Positions 24,311 through 37,142 of a DNA stretch of 64,000 nucleotides are shown piece by piece (the stretch's first letter is position 1; every line of letters starts with the position of its first letter). Below the pieces are notes generated by a model. It ran no database searches. It was not told where the DNA came from and saw only the letters and a list, made by a program, of their open reading frames with translations. This DNA is from Sipunculus nudus (taxonomy: Eukaryota; Annelida; Sipuncula; Golfingiida; Sipunculidae), in the NCBI GenBank assembly GCA_026874595.1, contig CM049308.1, positions 14,773,501 through 14,837,500 of the forward strand, in the 5' to 3' direction. Both the position numbers and the translations under genes were made by a program.

Positions 24311-24329
24311 GCTAATATGCAACCACAGG

Positions 24330-24451
24330 CACTCGTTTCCAGCACTAAAACAGCCTAGAAACCGTAAACACATTGAGTCTTTTATAATGGGTATATTGCC
24401 ATACTCAATGTGTTTACGGTTTCGAGGCCATTTTAGTGCTAGAAACGAGTG
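24330..24451. repeat. Large inverted repeat, 49-bp arms
   Basis: The left arm 24330-24378 and right arm 24403-24451 are reverse complements with only a few mismatches, around a 24-bp loop (24379-24402). The arms start with CACTCGTTTC and end with AAACACATTGAGT. It sits between the family 2 array and the LINE remnant. Confidence 0.93.
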
Positions 24452-24654
24452 ACTGTGTATGCAACACACCTCACTCCATTTCCCCTTGCCACTCAATCCA
24501 TGCCTCACTTCACCCGTCCCGCTCTGATTTCGGTGGATACACGTAGTCGCTTTTCGACTACCCGTATTCTAGTTGACTTTTTATTCAGTTTAAGGTCATA
24601 TGTCAGATACGATTTTAAGGTCTGTAAGTTCTTGTTTTGTACTATATTCAAACT

Positions 24655-25822
24655 TTCTAATGGAAATCGACAGAGAATGGGCAAAGTAATGGGGTGGTGT
24701 AACCGTTATGGAATGAAGTTGAATGTGGACAAAACTAAAGTTGTTGTATTTAGAAATGGGGGGACGTTAAAGAAATATGAAAAATGGTATTATAAAGGAA
24801 GAAAGCTTGAAGTAGTCAATAGTTATAGGTATTTAGGAGGGGTATTTACTTCTTGTCTGAAATGGGTAGAAATAGAAAAACATCTTGTGTGTCAAGCAAA
24901 TAAAACTGTTTTAATGATAAGAAAATTCATTTCTGATAATAAATATATTACTGTAAAAGAATCATTTTCTTTATTTGATAAGATGGTTGTACCTGTACTT
25001 TCATATGGCAGTGAATTGTGGGGTTACAAAAAACAAGATAAAATAGAACAGGTCCACAATAAATTTTGTAAATACATACTTGGGATTAACTCTTCTTCAC
25101 CAAATGCTGCAGCACTTGGTGAGTGTGGAAGGTTTTCTCTGAAAATCAGATTTATGTTAAAATGTATTTCTTATTGGGTTAAATTACTAAGAATGGAAAA
25201 TTATAGGTACCCTAAGCGTTTATATTCTAAATTACATAGGCTAGATGAATTAGGAAAGTATACGTGGGCAACAAGGGTAAAAAATATATTATTTTCAATC
25301 GGATTTGGATATACATGGATATTTCAAGATGTAGGTAATATTAATATATTTCTGTCAGGTTTCAAACAAAGGTTGCATGATAATGAAAGACAAGAATGGA
25401 CAGCTAACATAGAAAATAATGGAAGATTAAAAACATATGCTATCTTTAAAAGCTTATTAAACACTGAATTATATTTATCAGCAGTTCCAAATAAAAGATA
25501 TAGAATTAGTTTAGCAAGACTTAGAACATCATCACATAGCTTAGAAGTAGAAGTTGGTCGCCACAAGAAAATAGCCTGGGAAGAGAGATGTTGTAAATTT
25601 TGTCTTAAACATGGAGAATCATATATTGAAGATGAGTTCCATTTTGTCATTAAATGTCCTTTATATATTTCATTAAGAGAAAAATATCTGTCTGAATTTA
25701 AAGATATGTCTTTCGTTTCATTAATGTCCACAACAAATTATGTCACAATTAATAAGCTTTCAGCATTTGTATATTTTGCATTTGTTAAAAGAGAGTCAAT
25801 TCTAAATGATTCTTTGAACTAG
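24655..25822 (+). pseudogene. 5'-truncated non-LTR retrotransposon, reverse transcriptase C-terminus
   Basis: One open frame (Met at 24449) becomes recognisable at about 24655 and runs to a stop at 25820-25822. It matches the C-terminal part of LINE reverse transcriptases: WCNRYGMKLN-DKTKVVVFR, then NSYRYLGG, VLSYGSELWGY, and a terminal C-x2-C...H-x4-C zinc-like motif (CKFC...EDEFHFVIKCPLY) from about residue 382. The type resembles CR1/L2/Jockey-group elements, but the clade is unsettled. The catalytic YADD box and endonuclease are absent, so it is a dead-on-arrival 5' truncation. The remaining frame is intact, suggesting a fairly recent insertion. The first ~68 codons are unrelated flanking sequence. 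Confidence 0.85.
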
Positions 25823-26100
25823 TAAGTGAACAATTTTATGTATATTATATTTTATGTATATATTAATATTCATATTTTATGTTGTTATGAAATTTATTCT
25901 ATGTAATTACCATTAACTTTAATCATTTTGTGAAACACAAATAGTTACCTGATAAAATTACATTGGGTATTTATTCAGTTGATAAAATTGTTATTTCTGT
26001 TAATATTTTATTAATGATAACTGTGTATTTTTGAAAACTGTATTCATTTAATTGTTTATTTATTAATTATTTATTCTTATCATTTATTGTTTTTTTTTTT
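25823..26100 (+). mobile_element. AT-rich 3' UTR of the LINE remnant
   Basis: Very AT-rich non-coding sequence follows the stop codon and ends in a T run at 26088-26102. It is probably the element's 3' tail; the exact insertion boundary could not be set. Confidence 0.45.
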
Positions 26101-26177
26101 TTACGTGACCATGTATTATGTATTTTGTATGTATATATGTTGGATATATGGGCCTGAGGCCTTCATTTCCAGAAAAA

Positions 26178-26179
<2 letters not shown>

Positions 26180-26221
<42 letters not shown>

Positions 26222-26242
26222 ATGGGGTGGGGGGGGGGGAGA
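26180..26242. repeat. (AT)n microsatellite followed by G run
   Basis: AT run to about 26222, then ATGGGGTGGGGGGGGGGAGAGAG. Confidence 0.95.
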
Positions 26243-27908
26243 GAGAAAACGAAGCCATATTCAAATGTGATGTTGCTGTTCTCCACACTGAGCGTATATT
26301 ATTCCTTTTGAAAATTTGTTAGGTCGAATAGAGGGGATGAACAACTCCTCCACTCCAACGCCCTAGATATAATTCAAGTCAGGCTATTGCTGATCCCCGC
26401 TTGTCACCTTTTAATCCCTGCCTGAATTTCGATTAATCGTATACATTTTGAATTTTTATTGTACATATTATTAATGACCCAACATCACTAAATCAGCTAT
26501 AACATATATCTCAACATTATTGTAATGATTATAACGACAAACTGCCTCGGATTAGATCTTCAGTTTTTCATTTCCACGCACCGGATATGAATAATACGCA
26601 TGCGTATGTATCAGTTGCTGTGTCAGAACCTAAAATGGACTGTTCCTTTCTACTGTGTTACGAATCCCTGAAATATATATATGACATGCAAGCCATAGAA
26701 ACTGTGCGATTGATGGACAAAAGTGAGAAGTTCCTCTATTAACGCTCTAGTTGTCCGTAAGAAAAATTGTAGTAATTCCATAACTGACCGCATTGCAGCT
26801 GGCTTAAATATGAGATAAAGAATCATTTCTCATCATACATGTATTCGTTTATAAATATATACTTGATGTATATATTTATCAAATCTCTATCAGGCTGTTT
26901 CCAGTATAGACACGGAGAAACGGGAAGAGTACTTGATAGATTCAGACCGAGATGTTGTTGTGGAATTATCAAGTCCCATAGCTCTTCTGTATTTTTTTTT
27001 AAAATATGTGTTTATAACATGGGGGGGGGGGGAGGCGCCAAAATAATCTAACATATTCAAAAGACATCTGGTGGTAAGTCAGACGAACCGGGGTTTCAAA
27101 AGGCAGTTTTGCAACTATTGACCTTTCCACTTCCTCGCATATCCAATTAGCCACTTTAATTTACATGTTTTCCTTTGTGTATTAGCCCTGCCTGGGCTTT
27201 AGTGTATTGATGTTTACTGCTAAAATGTTTCAAATGAAACGTGATTCCATGTACCGATAGACGCGACGTAACTCAGTTCTTGGTCTTATCACTAAAGCCC
27301 TGTAAAGTCCGTATGGCGAATCCCTATTTGCATATTATGGCGTCACAAGGCTCCTGACGATTCCCTCGTATATGCATTTCAGGCCGCCTAGCCTCCTGTG
27401 AATGGCATCGTTGCTATGGGATGCTAACAGCGTTCAATAGGCAATTGACAGCTCATTCGCACTGAAATCATGCATGTTTTTAGAAAGTCCGTACATTGAC
27501 CTTTGTGTCCTATGATAAATCTCTGCTTTTCAAACATACGGTCCATGGGCAAATTTAAGTGTATTGCAGACAATGTCGCATCGATTTTGTACAGTGTATT
27601 TGTTAGTGTTCAAGTTACACATGAAAGTTTTGCCACTGTTGAGTTGCCAACACGCTGAACGTAGTGATCGTTTCAGCTAGCCGGTATATGAATAGCAGTT
27701 TGACTGCGTTCGTCGCGTGTGGACCTGAATATCTCACGCTGATTGGCTGAGCTGGAGACACATTTTAAAACCGGCCTGCTGCGATAAGCAATGGTCTGAT
27801 AAACGGTGACACACTGACTCACTGAGGCTGAGGGTTTTATATAGTGTTAAAAATCTTGCCGTTACTCAAATAGCCGAGGACCTAAACATATCAAAATTGA
27901 TAAAATGG

Positions 27909-27975
<67 letters not shown>

Positions 27976-30900
27976 TAGCAAGGTGGAAGCCCACAATAGG
28001 CGGTTACTGAATTAACCATGTTGGTTTTGGAAAAAAGATTCTTGGAAAACCACTATAATTACTCCTTACGTCACTGGGAAAGACCTTAGTTCAGCGAGGC
28101 GGTGATGTGTGGCGCTGACTGTCCGGTACGGCCCAAGTTTACCAGTCGATGAAATAAGAGGGTCAGAGAATGGTAATTAGATATGTAAATTACCGCGTGG
28201 TAGCAATGCCGACACTAAGTGAGACACAGTGAGAGCCGTTTGATATCTCTGTCAGAGCCATTTCATTGACTGGGCCAGTCTATTTGTGTATGTCAACATT
28301 GGAACATGTACCGTGTTTACTAACAGCCTATAGTTAAGCAAACTCAGATATCCGTTACAGAGACATTATAAGAACCTTCCTTACCAAGAATTATCTACTG
28401 TTCCTTGTATGTACGAGGAGTAAGCCGGGAATCACATCAATCTACAGTTAAGGTCGATGAATAGCTGGCTTTGGAATAAAGCTGGTTTAGAAAATTAAGT
28501 TAAACGGTGCCAAAGGTGCAAGGAAATCATCTTGTGTAATTATATGGGTTCGCGTCCCGTTCTGACCTCCTTTCGCGCTAAGACCCCTGGCCAAATATCT
28601 TACCAAAACTTCAAGTGTGCACTCTTTTCCCCCAGGTGGTAATAAGTTTACACTGGTCAGGGCCGGCAAGTAAATGGAGAATAAATAATCGTCTAGCGCC
28701 TATTATATAAATATGGCTACTTGGGTTATATTCTGCCCTGTGAGGCGAGAAAAGCTTCGGTTAATGAGACCAGGAAGGCAACGTGTAAGCACAGTCGCAT
28801 TAATCGTTACTGGTGGGTGTTATTCATGCCTAGAACAGGCTAAAACCGCCAATTTATTCTGATCTCACCAATGCCTCCCAACGAAAGGCCAATATAGCAA
28901 GCACAGTTTAGACCCGGTCAACTTCAGCCGGCTAGTACAACAGTAAAGTGGCAATTGGCAGGGTTTCTCAGGGATAAACTCTTTGAAACTGATTTGAAGC
29001 ATCTGATAAACTCCTTACACGTTGTTTATTCTGCTGTTATATACTTGAAATGGCTAGGTTTTTACCGGAATCAGGCAGCTCGAAATCTTGTAGAACGGTC
29101 ATTGTTTAACTGCGTGAACTCCGTGGCGTTGACCCGTCTGTGATAATCTCGGAGAATATGTAATTAAATCTACATAAACTTAGAGTCAAAGATTAAATAA
29201 TATTGTATACTGTTACTTTTTGGTATGATAAAATAGGAATATATTTTATAGAATTGTAATTTACTGCAGTCATTTATAACAATATGCCATGTCGTGATCA
29301 AAACAAATTCACATACAACGGTCGTTACTTAAACTGTCAATGAATGACCAATCAGTGGAATGACTTTATTCTGTGCGGGACCATGAATCGTCTGTTAACA
29401 TTTCGGGTGAGCAATTGTCGTCCGCAGACTCAGAAAACAATTTTAAAATGGCCCTAAATATATATATGGTCAAGAGAGTACTGCAGCTTTGAGCGGCAGG
29501 TTGGAAGAAAAGAACACAAACAACAATATTTATATAGTTCACTATATGTATTCCAACTGAACAGCAAAAGTAATGACTTGAACCACCAAATTACCGCATG
29601 CACCCAAACATTAATTAGAGTTTCTGTACTTCGTCCCTTCGGAACGAACTTCGTGGATTCTCGGTTTACATCTTTATTGACCTTGTTTGGGACAAATAAC
29701 GATTCAAATAACTGTGGTGTAAGTCAGACAAGAATGGTGTTGTTTATCATTTTACATTACAACCCCCCCCCCCCCCCCCCCCCGGTCTCTTTTTTTATAT
29801 TGAATACAGTAGCGTTGTAGCTTAACTTATATAAACCGGTCCTCTAGCGTCCTCCCCTTTCTGTTGTGGAATTTCTATATATACGTTAAGGGCAATGGGA
29901 ACAGTCTAAAGTATAATTATTGCAACAAATATTGATCTCTTACATTTGCTATTGTTCTTTTATAAATTAAATTACAATGTGATATTAATTATGTCCATTG
30001 AAAACTTTTAATTTTATTTATTAATTGTCGGTGTCATGTTCAATTTTCCCATGAAGCCGCTACCAATCACGAATAAATGCAAAGCGGAACCATAGAGAAC
30101 CGATTTCCTTGAAATCCAAACTAGTTTTCATGTTCTTTCGAGTGGGACTCAGGTTTGGTGATTAGTTCCGGTTCCGGGTTTTAATGGATTAAGAGGTTGG
30201 CCTGGTTAACCGAGACTTTGCCAGCCCGATGAAATTAACCTTTTGGCTCTGGAGGAAAGTCGGGTACTTTCTAGAGCTATGAGATATTAAACCCTTGTTC
30301 TCGGGAGTCTGCGTCTAGGATTGATAGTTATACAGTGAAGCGCTGGAGTCACGTCAAATATTTATGCGACTCTCAGGCTGTGACTCCCCCCGGTCCTGTC
30401 ATTCCGCGTTGGCCAGGCTGATGTGTAGGACAGGTCTGATGTATTTTACATTACCTTTAGTTAAGGTTACAGAGCAGCAGTTGTGTTGGAAACAACAGAC
30501 CCCTTGTAATACCGTTAACAATGCCACAATATCACAGTTCAATAGATTCATGGGTGTTCTTGTAAGATGGCTTACTTTTTACAAAAAATACGTTATTGTT
30601 GGATTTTCTTAAACCATTCCTTATAACAATTAAAATAAAGGAACGACTATTAAACAGTCCCTTGGCACCGAGTTGTCAATTTTTATGTTGCCTCAACAAA
30701 CAAACAAACAAACCACCTTAGAAATGAACTTACACTGGCGAAACCATAACCTCCATTGTGGAGGTAACATAATTTTTCTGTAATTTGCGGATGAGGGCGC
30801 GGTCATTCCAGTACGTTCCTCCTGCTTCTACTTGGAAGATACGGGTCTGTTGGCCACCCTGCAGATAGATCCCCATCCTGAGACTGCCTCAGAGTACTTT

Positions 30901-31025
30901 CATGCAGTATTCCTTTACCTCATCAAACCCTGAACTCTTAAAATTTTCAAAACCGGGGGGGGGGGGGGGGAGCTACCATTTTGCGTACAGAATAAAGCCC
31001 TAATGTCGCGAGTCGCATGTTGGAA
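26243..31025. other. Long intergenic stretch, no gene recognised
   Basis: About 4.8 kb without a convincing exon or dispersed repeat. Contains an (AT)n run at 27910-27973, a 12-base G run at 27021-27032, a C run at 29763-29783 and a G run at 30955-30970. The parts near 27.2-28.9 kb are somewhat more GC-balanced and look single-copy. They could hold exons of a host gene that cannot be recognised without homology data. Confidence 0.45.
27910..27973. repeat. (AT)n microsatellite
   Basis: Uninterrupted AT run of about 64 bp. Confidence 0.97.
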
Positions 31026-31372
31026 CTAGATAAAATGCCTTCCAAGTAATGCAGGCATCCGCCATTAGGGCTGCCTTAATGTGGGATGCTCCCCAAAACG
31101 TGCTAGCATTCTCTTATTCGGCCAATACTCCCAGGTTCATTCATCCTGAAGTACCCCCTCCCCACACGCGTTTGCATTCACGTATTCGGCCCATATTTAC
31201 AGGTTGATTTGTGCATTAGTGACTCAACATTTGTGAATATTCCTGGAAGTTCTTTCCTGGACTCGGATCCTGAGACAGATCCACACCAAAATCAAGTCGT
31301 TTCTTCCTTTGTCCATTCAGGAAATGCCCTGAAAATTTCATGAGCGTTCGTTTTCCCCCTGGCCGAGGCAAT
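31026..31372 (-). mobile_element. Helitron-like family 1, minus strand, decayed hairpin
   Basis: In minus sense the copy passes the family core (TTCAGGGCATTTCC, GATCCGAGTCCAGGA, ATATTCACAAATG, GGCGGATGCCTGCATT). It ends with CTAG at 31029-31026 followed by T. The hairpin arms carry several substitutions. Confidence 0.72.
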
Positions 31373-31780
31373 TAAGCGTAAACCGCTAATAAGGTGAATA
31401 CGGAATATGGACATGAGGTTTACTCTATGGCACCCACCAGCTGACCTCTCTTTTACGGCGCACACTCAGTCTTATTCACCTGGTGTGTGCCCATGCTAAG
31501 CTACGCAGGAATTTAACATGTTCTTTCTCTTTCTTTATATAATCGTGAATAATGACTAAATCCATGCATGTTTTCCACAAAAGGCCAAACCGTAAAGATC
31601 GTTATTCCTGCTTTTCGTTCTTGCAATACCTGTTTTTCAGTTGTTTCTTTTTCAGTGCCTCGCCTCTCAATTCTTTTTTTTTATTTTTTTTATAGCCAGG
31701 GATGACTCACGTTTTTTTTTACTTTAACATTATAATGTTTATGCAAACCGAATTTTCTATGCAGACCGATGAAAATATGT

Positions 31781-31827
<47 letters not shown>

Positions 31828-33405
31828 AACCGAACTGTCTTTCTAGATCAATAAAATATAGTATATATATATGTATATATATGACCTTTAAAGCAGGCAG
31901 TTGGTCGTTATAGCTTGCTTTATTAAAAATATGAGAAAGGAAGAGGTCAACAGGTGTGTGATTTATTGGTTGATTATGAATAATGCATGCAAGATAAAAA
32001 AAATATGCTAACTAAAAGGGCCAAAGAGAATATAAATCTAACAGGTTAGCTATTGTTGCATATTTTAGTCAAGGTACACATACAAGCAAAGCTCGCTGCA
32101 CACATCCTTGTGTTTTTATATTAAAAAATGCATCAATACGTTTGTAGGATTCAGCAAGACGTGAGCTTTTTCGTCATCGTCATGCTGGGGTTCTCCTTAT
32201 TGGATTCTTTGACATCGTCCATCTGGGCATCGTCCAGCTGGGATAATGTAGTTTAATGATAAAATGACGATGTAACTGTACAACAAGGTAATGATCAGGT
32301 GTTACTTTTGCGCACTCGAAACACTGCTTTTTATTACAGGTGGTATGGCGCTGGCCTACCTCAGTGGTTGTTAGTTCACACAGCGGGCCTTTAGCCTAGC
32401 ATAGGTATCAGGTAGCTACAGCAGTATTCGGTATCAGTTCCACAGGTTAAACATCTAACTATATTATAGGCAGTAAATAAGATTTTGATATTGCAAATGT
32501 TTAATGGTATTTATTTTAGATCCATTCGCCAAGATTCCAACAAAGTTTCATTCAATGGCCCATCCTTTCTGTAGCTGTAATTCCCCAAACACACAGGTGA
32601 ACTTACAATCAAACAAGCATGAGTGGAAACATAAACTCCTTAAGGGTAATAACAAATCGTGGAGGCAGAGATTGGTGAAAATGGCGGGGTGATCATCTGA
32701 CAGGTTGTCAGGCGTGGTTAAATTACTGCATATCAAGTAACTTCAAACCTATCAGGAGTTGCTCTGGTTAAACTCTCAATCCATATCCCCAAGGTTTATG
32801 CCCTTATTAATCGTTTAAAAGCAGAACCAACAGTTGAAGATAGCGGTATAACAGCTGACACATGCGCGGGGCCATAGAATATCTATTTCAGAACTGGTTG
32901 CGTGTCAACAAAAACAAACATCGTTATTACTCACAGAGTATTAGATTACTAGATGTAAAATCTTTTGATTTAGTTCGCGTGCACCAACTGAGATAACAAA
33001 ACAGCTGGAGCAAACCTGAGGTTGAATATGTTAATTAAAGGAGTGTCATTTATCTTCAAGTGAAGTAGTTTTTCGGTAACCTGTTTGTTGATATTGAAAA
33101 CATGCAGCACGAACACGAAAGCTAATCAAGACAGGGAAGGGCTATGTGTTGTATGTAATAAACTCAACACCATAGTGTTTGTCCAGTGAAATCTGTAGAA
33201 TAACTTCAGACCCTTACCTCATCCTGACAGACAAAGGTTTAACACAAAGCTATCTATCAGAAACTCTCAGTAAACTCTGTTTTTTTAACTCGGTCAAGGG
33301 AAACCCGTACCCGTCGAATTCGCGCGAACATTTTTCAACCCAAGAACGGTTAATATGCTATATAGTCCTATAGAATTTTCCATCCTCTGGATATTTTTCG
33401 ACTGT
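31373..33405. other. Intergenic, AT microsatellite, nothing else recognised
   Basis: Contains an (AT)n run at 31784-31824, flanked on both sides by a ATGCAAACCGAA-type phrase (31741 and 31822), a small direct repeat. No gene recognised. Confidence 0.5.
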
Positions 33406-34030
33406 GTAATGGGGCTGTCCCACTTAGGCGACTCTACAGGCGACTAGGCTGTCGCCTCATGGTCGCCTGTAGTCACCTGAAGTAGCCCCAAGACGCGTCA
33501 CCTCGAAGCTGTCGCCTCTGAATTTTCAACATGTTCAAAATTCTCAGGCGACAGCTTTTTTTTGTCGCCAGTGAGCGTAGCCTGTCTTCTACTGGCGTAG
33601 GTGCTGTCGAAGGCTGTCGCCAGCTGACGCGGGTTGTCGTAGGTCCTGTCTAAGGCTGTCGCCAGGTGACGTGTGTGTTGTCGCGGGCTGTTGTTACTTG
33701 AAACAAGGCCCATTCATGTGTCCGACTCCTCACATAGCACATGGTAGAGAATCGTCGAAGCTTGTCGCGGGTGGACGTTGCAAGAATTCTGGTGTCGTGG
33801 GTTGTCGCCAGTGTGGTCGTAGGTTGTCGTAGATGTGGTCGTAGATTGTCGTGGGTGATTGTCCTTTGTCGCGGCGACTTCGTCGCGGGTTGTCGGGAGC
33901 TTGTCGTCAGACAGTCGCCAGCCATTTGTAGCTTGTCGTAGACGATTGTCGTAGCGGAGGTCCTGTCGCCTGTTTTTCGGCGACCATGAGGCGACAGACT
34001 GGTCGCCTGTAGGTGAGTAAGCCCCATTAC
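33406..34030. mobile_element. Foldback element made of GTCGCC/GTCG motifs
   Basis: The element is bounded by GTAATGGGGCT (33406-33416) and its inverse AGCCCCATTAC (34020-34030). Inside, 33435-33467 and 33979-34011 form a 33-bp inverted pair with two mismatches. The interior is a dense field of degenerate GGTTGTCGTAG/CTGTCGCC motifs. Long open frames crossing it (33650-34120 minus) are a product of this motif and not a gene. The structure fits a non-autonomous foldback or MITE-like DNA element; no transposase is present. Confidence 0.75.
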
Positions 34031-37000
34031 TTCAAACATTTTGATAAAACATAATATTTTGTTAGTATCATTTTTACACGCCACTTCCAGACTGCTGAAA
34101 TGTCTGCAAGGCAAATACACATAATGAATAACGAATCATGTAGAGGGGTGGGGGCGGTGTGATTGGAATGCGGGGTTAGTGTTATAAGTATAAAGGTAAT
34201 CTCAGGAATCTGAAACGTTCCTGTCTGGTCACGTTGATTAAAACTCAAATAAGTCTCGAGCGAGCCGACTGGTCGAACACAGTAAAACCGGGTCGACATG
34301 GGACAGGTGTTAGTCCAAAACCTTATAGTGTAGAAACTTTACTTAATATTTAAGCCAAACCCAAAACACATTTAAAAAAATTATTTTTGTTGTATTATGA
34401 CCAGAACATCCTTGAGAATCGCATATCAAAAGTCCCAAAACGTCCCATTGGGGGAAGTCATTTAATTTGATGATTTTAATTAGCTAATTAACAATTAAGT
34501 TTTACTCTACTAATCTGCACATTGTCATATAAGGTTTTGTCTTTACCCTTATGAGTGACCACTCATTTGAAAGATCTCTTCATTGTCTATCTATTGTATC
34601 TGACTATGATGTAAATTTACCAATCATAACGATACCATGTAAATTGCATAGGGCAGGGCTCGACAATATGACTTGCCCACTTGCCTGTGTGGTTGGAATT
34701 ATTGTGAGAATGACTTGTCCCAGTGTCTGTGAGTTGCTAGCTGGGCCTACGATACATCAGACCTTGCCGCTGAGGCAGTCAAAGGGAATGTCACCTGGAG
34801 GGTAAATCTTATAGAAAAAGGAGCAGGGGATATTAGATGATTTGTATCAGGAGGGATGTAGGGTTATCGACATCAGGGAATATTTAGCAATTAAATGGTG
34901 TTCAATCCCTCTTCAATGAATTATAATTAAATATGTTGACCATTGCGAATTCTCCCCTAATAACGCTTCGTTATTGTACTAAGTTAGATAATCTGTTCAA
35001 CGCATATGAAAAGTCTAATACATATATACGCCAACCCCACGTATCGCATGACGTAATGATTGACTTCTTCAACGAATAAGAAAAGTCTATATTATAATAT
35101 AGACTAATATTAAAAGTCTAACACATATATACGTCAACCTCACGTATCGCTTGACGTAATGATAAACTTAATTCTTCAATGGTTTACTGTCATCATCTTC
35201 AGTCTTTACAAAACAGCATTAATCAGTGGCATTAAAAAGCTAGCTAAATTCATTTGAATGAATAAAGGGCAGCTGTTGTTATTATGGTAACCATTATGCC
35301 GTCACAATTGTTACAAGGTTATTTAGGCCCTCATTACTTGGTATGAGTCCAATGTAAAATCAGTGTAACAGAAGGTTATTCCATATTGGTTAACAAATGT
35401 GCGTCATTAGTAAGTCATGCAGAAATGTCAATAATTATATCCCAATAACCACACCCAAGTTAAAATTAATGCTAGTATTTTCTACGAACTTGCCGACATC
35501 AGCACAGGCATATAGCACATATCCGGAACGATAATACAGATTCGATATAGTAACCAATGCGTTTAATAGTTAATTTACAGTATATAAACTTCATAAATCA
35601 TTAAAGTAAACATTTTTGCTGTTACCAAGAGGGATTTGTATTAGCGGAAAAGAATCACCAATCCGGAGGACTAAAGTAAAGCGAAAAAAGGAGGTTGTCT
35701 ACAATATTGAGATATTTATGTAGTTATAAATTAAAAATATGAAACCCACTGATCAATTAATACATCTGTTCTTTTGTATAGACGTAATTAATTTAATTTT
35801 ATGGGTACCAGTTGGAGTTGGGAATGTTTTAAAGAAATATGCTGAATTTCGGACAATGCAATATGATGGTAATAACCCCCCCCCCCCCTCCCCCGCGGTG
35901 TTATGTTATACATTTAAAGTCTTTCAGTCCCATTTCATCTACACACATTGCCCAGTGGCCACTGTCAATTTTGCTGCGATTACATCAAGAATTTGTTCCC
36001 CACTTATACTATTCCAGGATGGTCCATGTCTTTTCTCGATGGTAACAAGACAATTTTGATAAAAGAAAATGTCATCAGAAATGGAATCTCGAATAAATTA
36101 TACCAGCTGTATGGATTTATTCCAAATTCAATTTTCTTATTCCAGCCAGACTCAAGTTCTAACTGTGGATGTCTCATATTGCCCTGAAACTGACGATACC
36201 GAGCAATTAACATACGGGTAACCATGGGCGGAAGTGTCTAATGTCCCATCGCAAGGAAGTAGCCAGTGGGCGGGAGGCACAGGAGGACGTCGTCGTGTTG
36301 CGGCTGTGGACTCCGGGGGTGGGCTGGTTGCACGTGGGCTGGTTATACGCTTGGTGCATGGCTACATGATTTTAGATGTTAGTCAGTATTGTGCAGTAAC
36401 CGATCATAGGTCATAAGACTTTTCGTCGCTGAACGCGGTAAGAAAATACTGTTAACTGAATCTTGGGAATGTCAGGTCCAAAAGCCTCAACCCTTTCGGC
36501 AGGCCGAGTAAATTAAAAAGAGTACGCCATTATGCTTAAGCAAAATAACTCAATTGAAATGCTTTTCTGGGGATAACATTAACACACAAGTATAAAAAAA
36601 TGAAAAAAATGGTGTCTTTCATGTATAAATATAGAGGATTGTCGATAAAGTGTATAATTCATCTAACGGAGAAAATATGTCTTTAAACAAAATAAATGGA
36701 CACCTTCATTATTTATTTATTTAATTATTGTAAAAAGAGTGGAAATAACATATCATTCTCTTTTTATCTACTCAATGTATATATATATATATCATATTCT
36801 GGAATAAATTTTACCGAAAAGGTAATATTTCCATGTGTAAACTTGGTTAAAAATTGGACCTTTTCCTAAGTTAAAGGCTGTGAGAAAACCTCTTTTGAGT
36901 CCACCACTCAAAAATTGGTCTGAAACCCTTAAAAAAGGTTGTGGCGGCTTAGGGGGGGGGGGGGGCTATGGGCTTCTGGGCTGTGTTCTTGTGCGCGTAT

Positions 37001-37142
37001 GTGCGTCTATGGTTGAAAAAAGATGTATTTCCATGTGCGCATATATATATGCGTATGTGATTATATGCTTAAAAAAAGCTGGGTTTCTAGGTACACGTAT
37101 ATGCGAACATGCTTGCAATGGCAGACGTATATACTTGCATGT
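34031..37142. other. Intergenic with a CRE-like duplication, no gene recognised
   Basis: Contains the 35009-35178 direct duplication, a C run at about 35877-35887, an AT run near 36779-36792 and a G run at 36953-36965. Short open frames lack domains. Confidence 0.5.
35009..35178 (+). repeat. 103-bp-spaced direct duplication with TGACGTAA and a 22-bp palindrome
   Basis: Two ~60-bp copies (35009-35072 and 35112-35178) share AAGTCTAAnACATATATACG, CACGTATCGC and TGACGTAATGA. A perfect 22-bp palindrome (35084-35105, half-site AGTCTATATTA) lies between them. TGACGTAA resembles an ATF/CREB or PAR-bZIP site. Any regulatory role is speculative. Confidence 0.8.

Noticed and set aside
28487-28669. Possible SINE on the basis of a GGTTCGCGTCCC phrase
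   Set aside because: Only a B box-like phrase is present; no convincing A box at the right distance and no second copy in the window.
33650-34120. 156-codon minus-strand open frame
   Set aside because: It is rich in Thr/Arg because it crosses the GTCG motif field of the foldback element; there is no domain.
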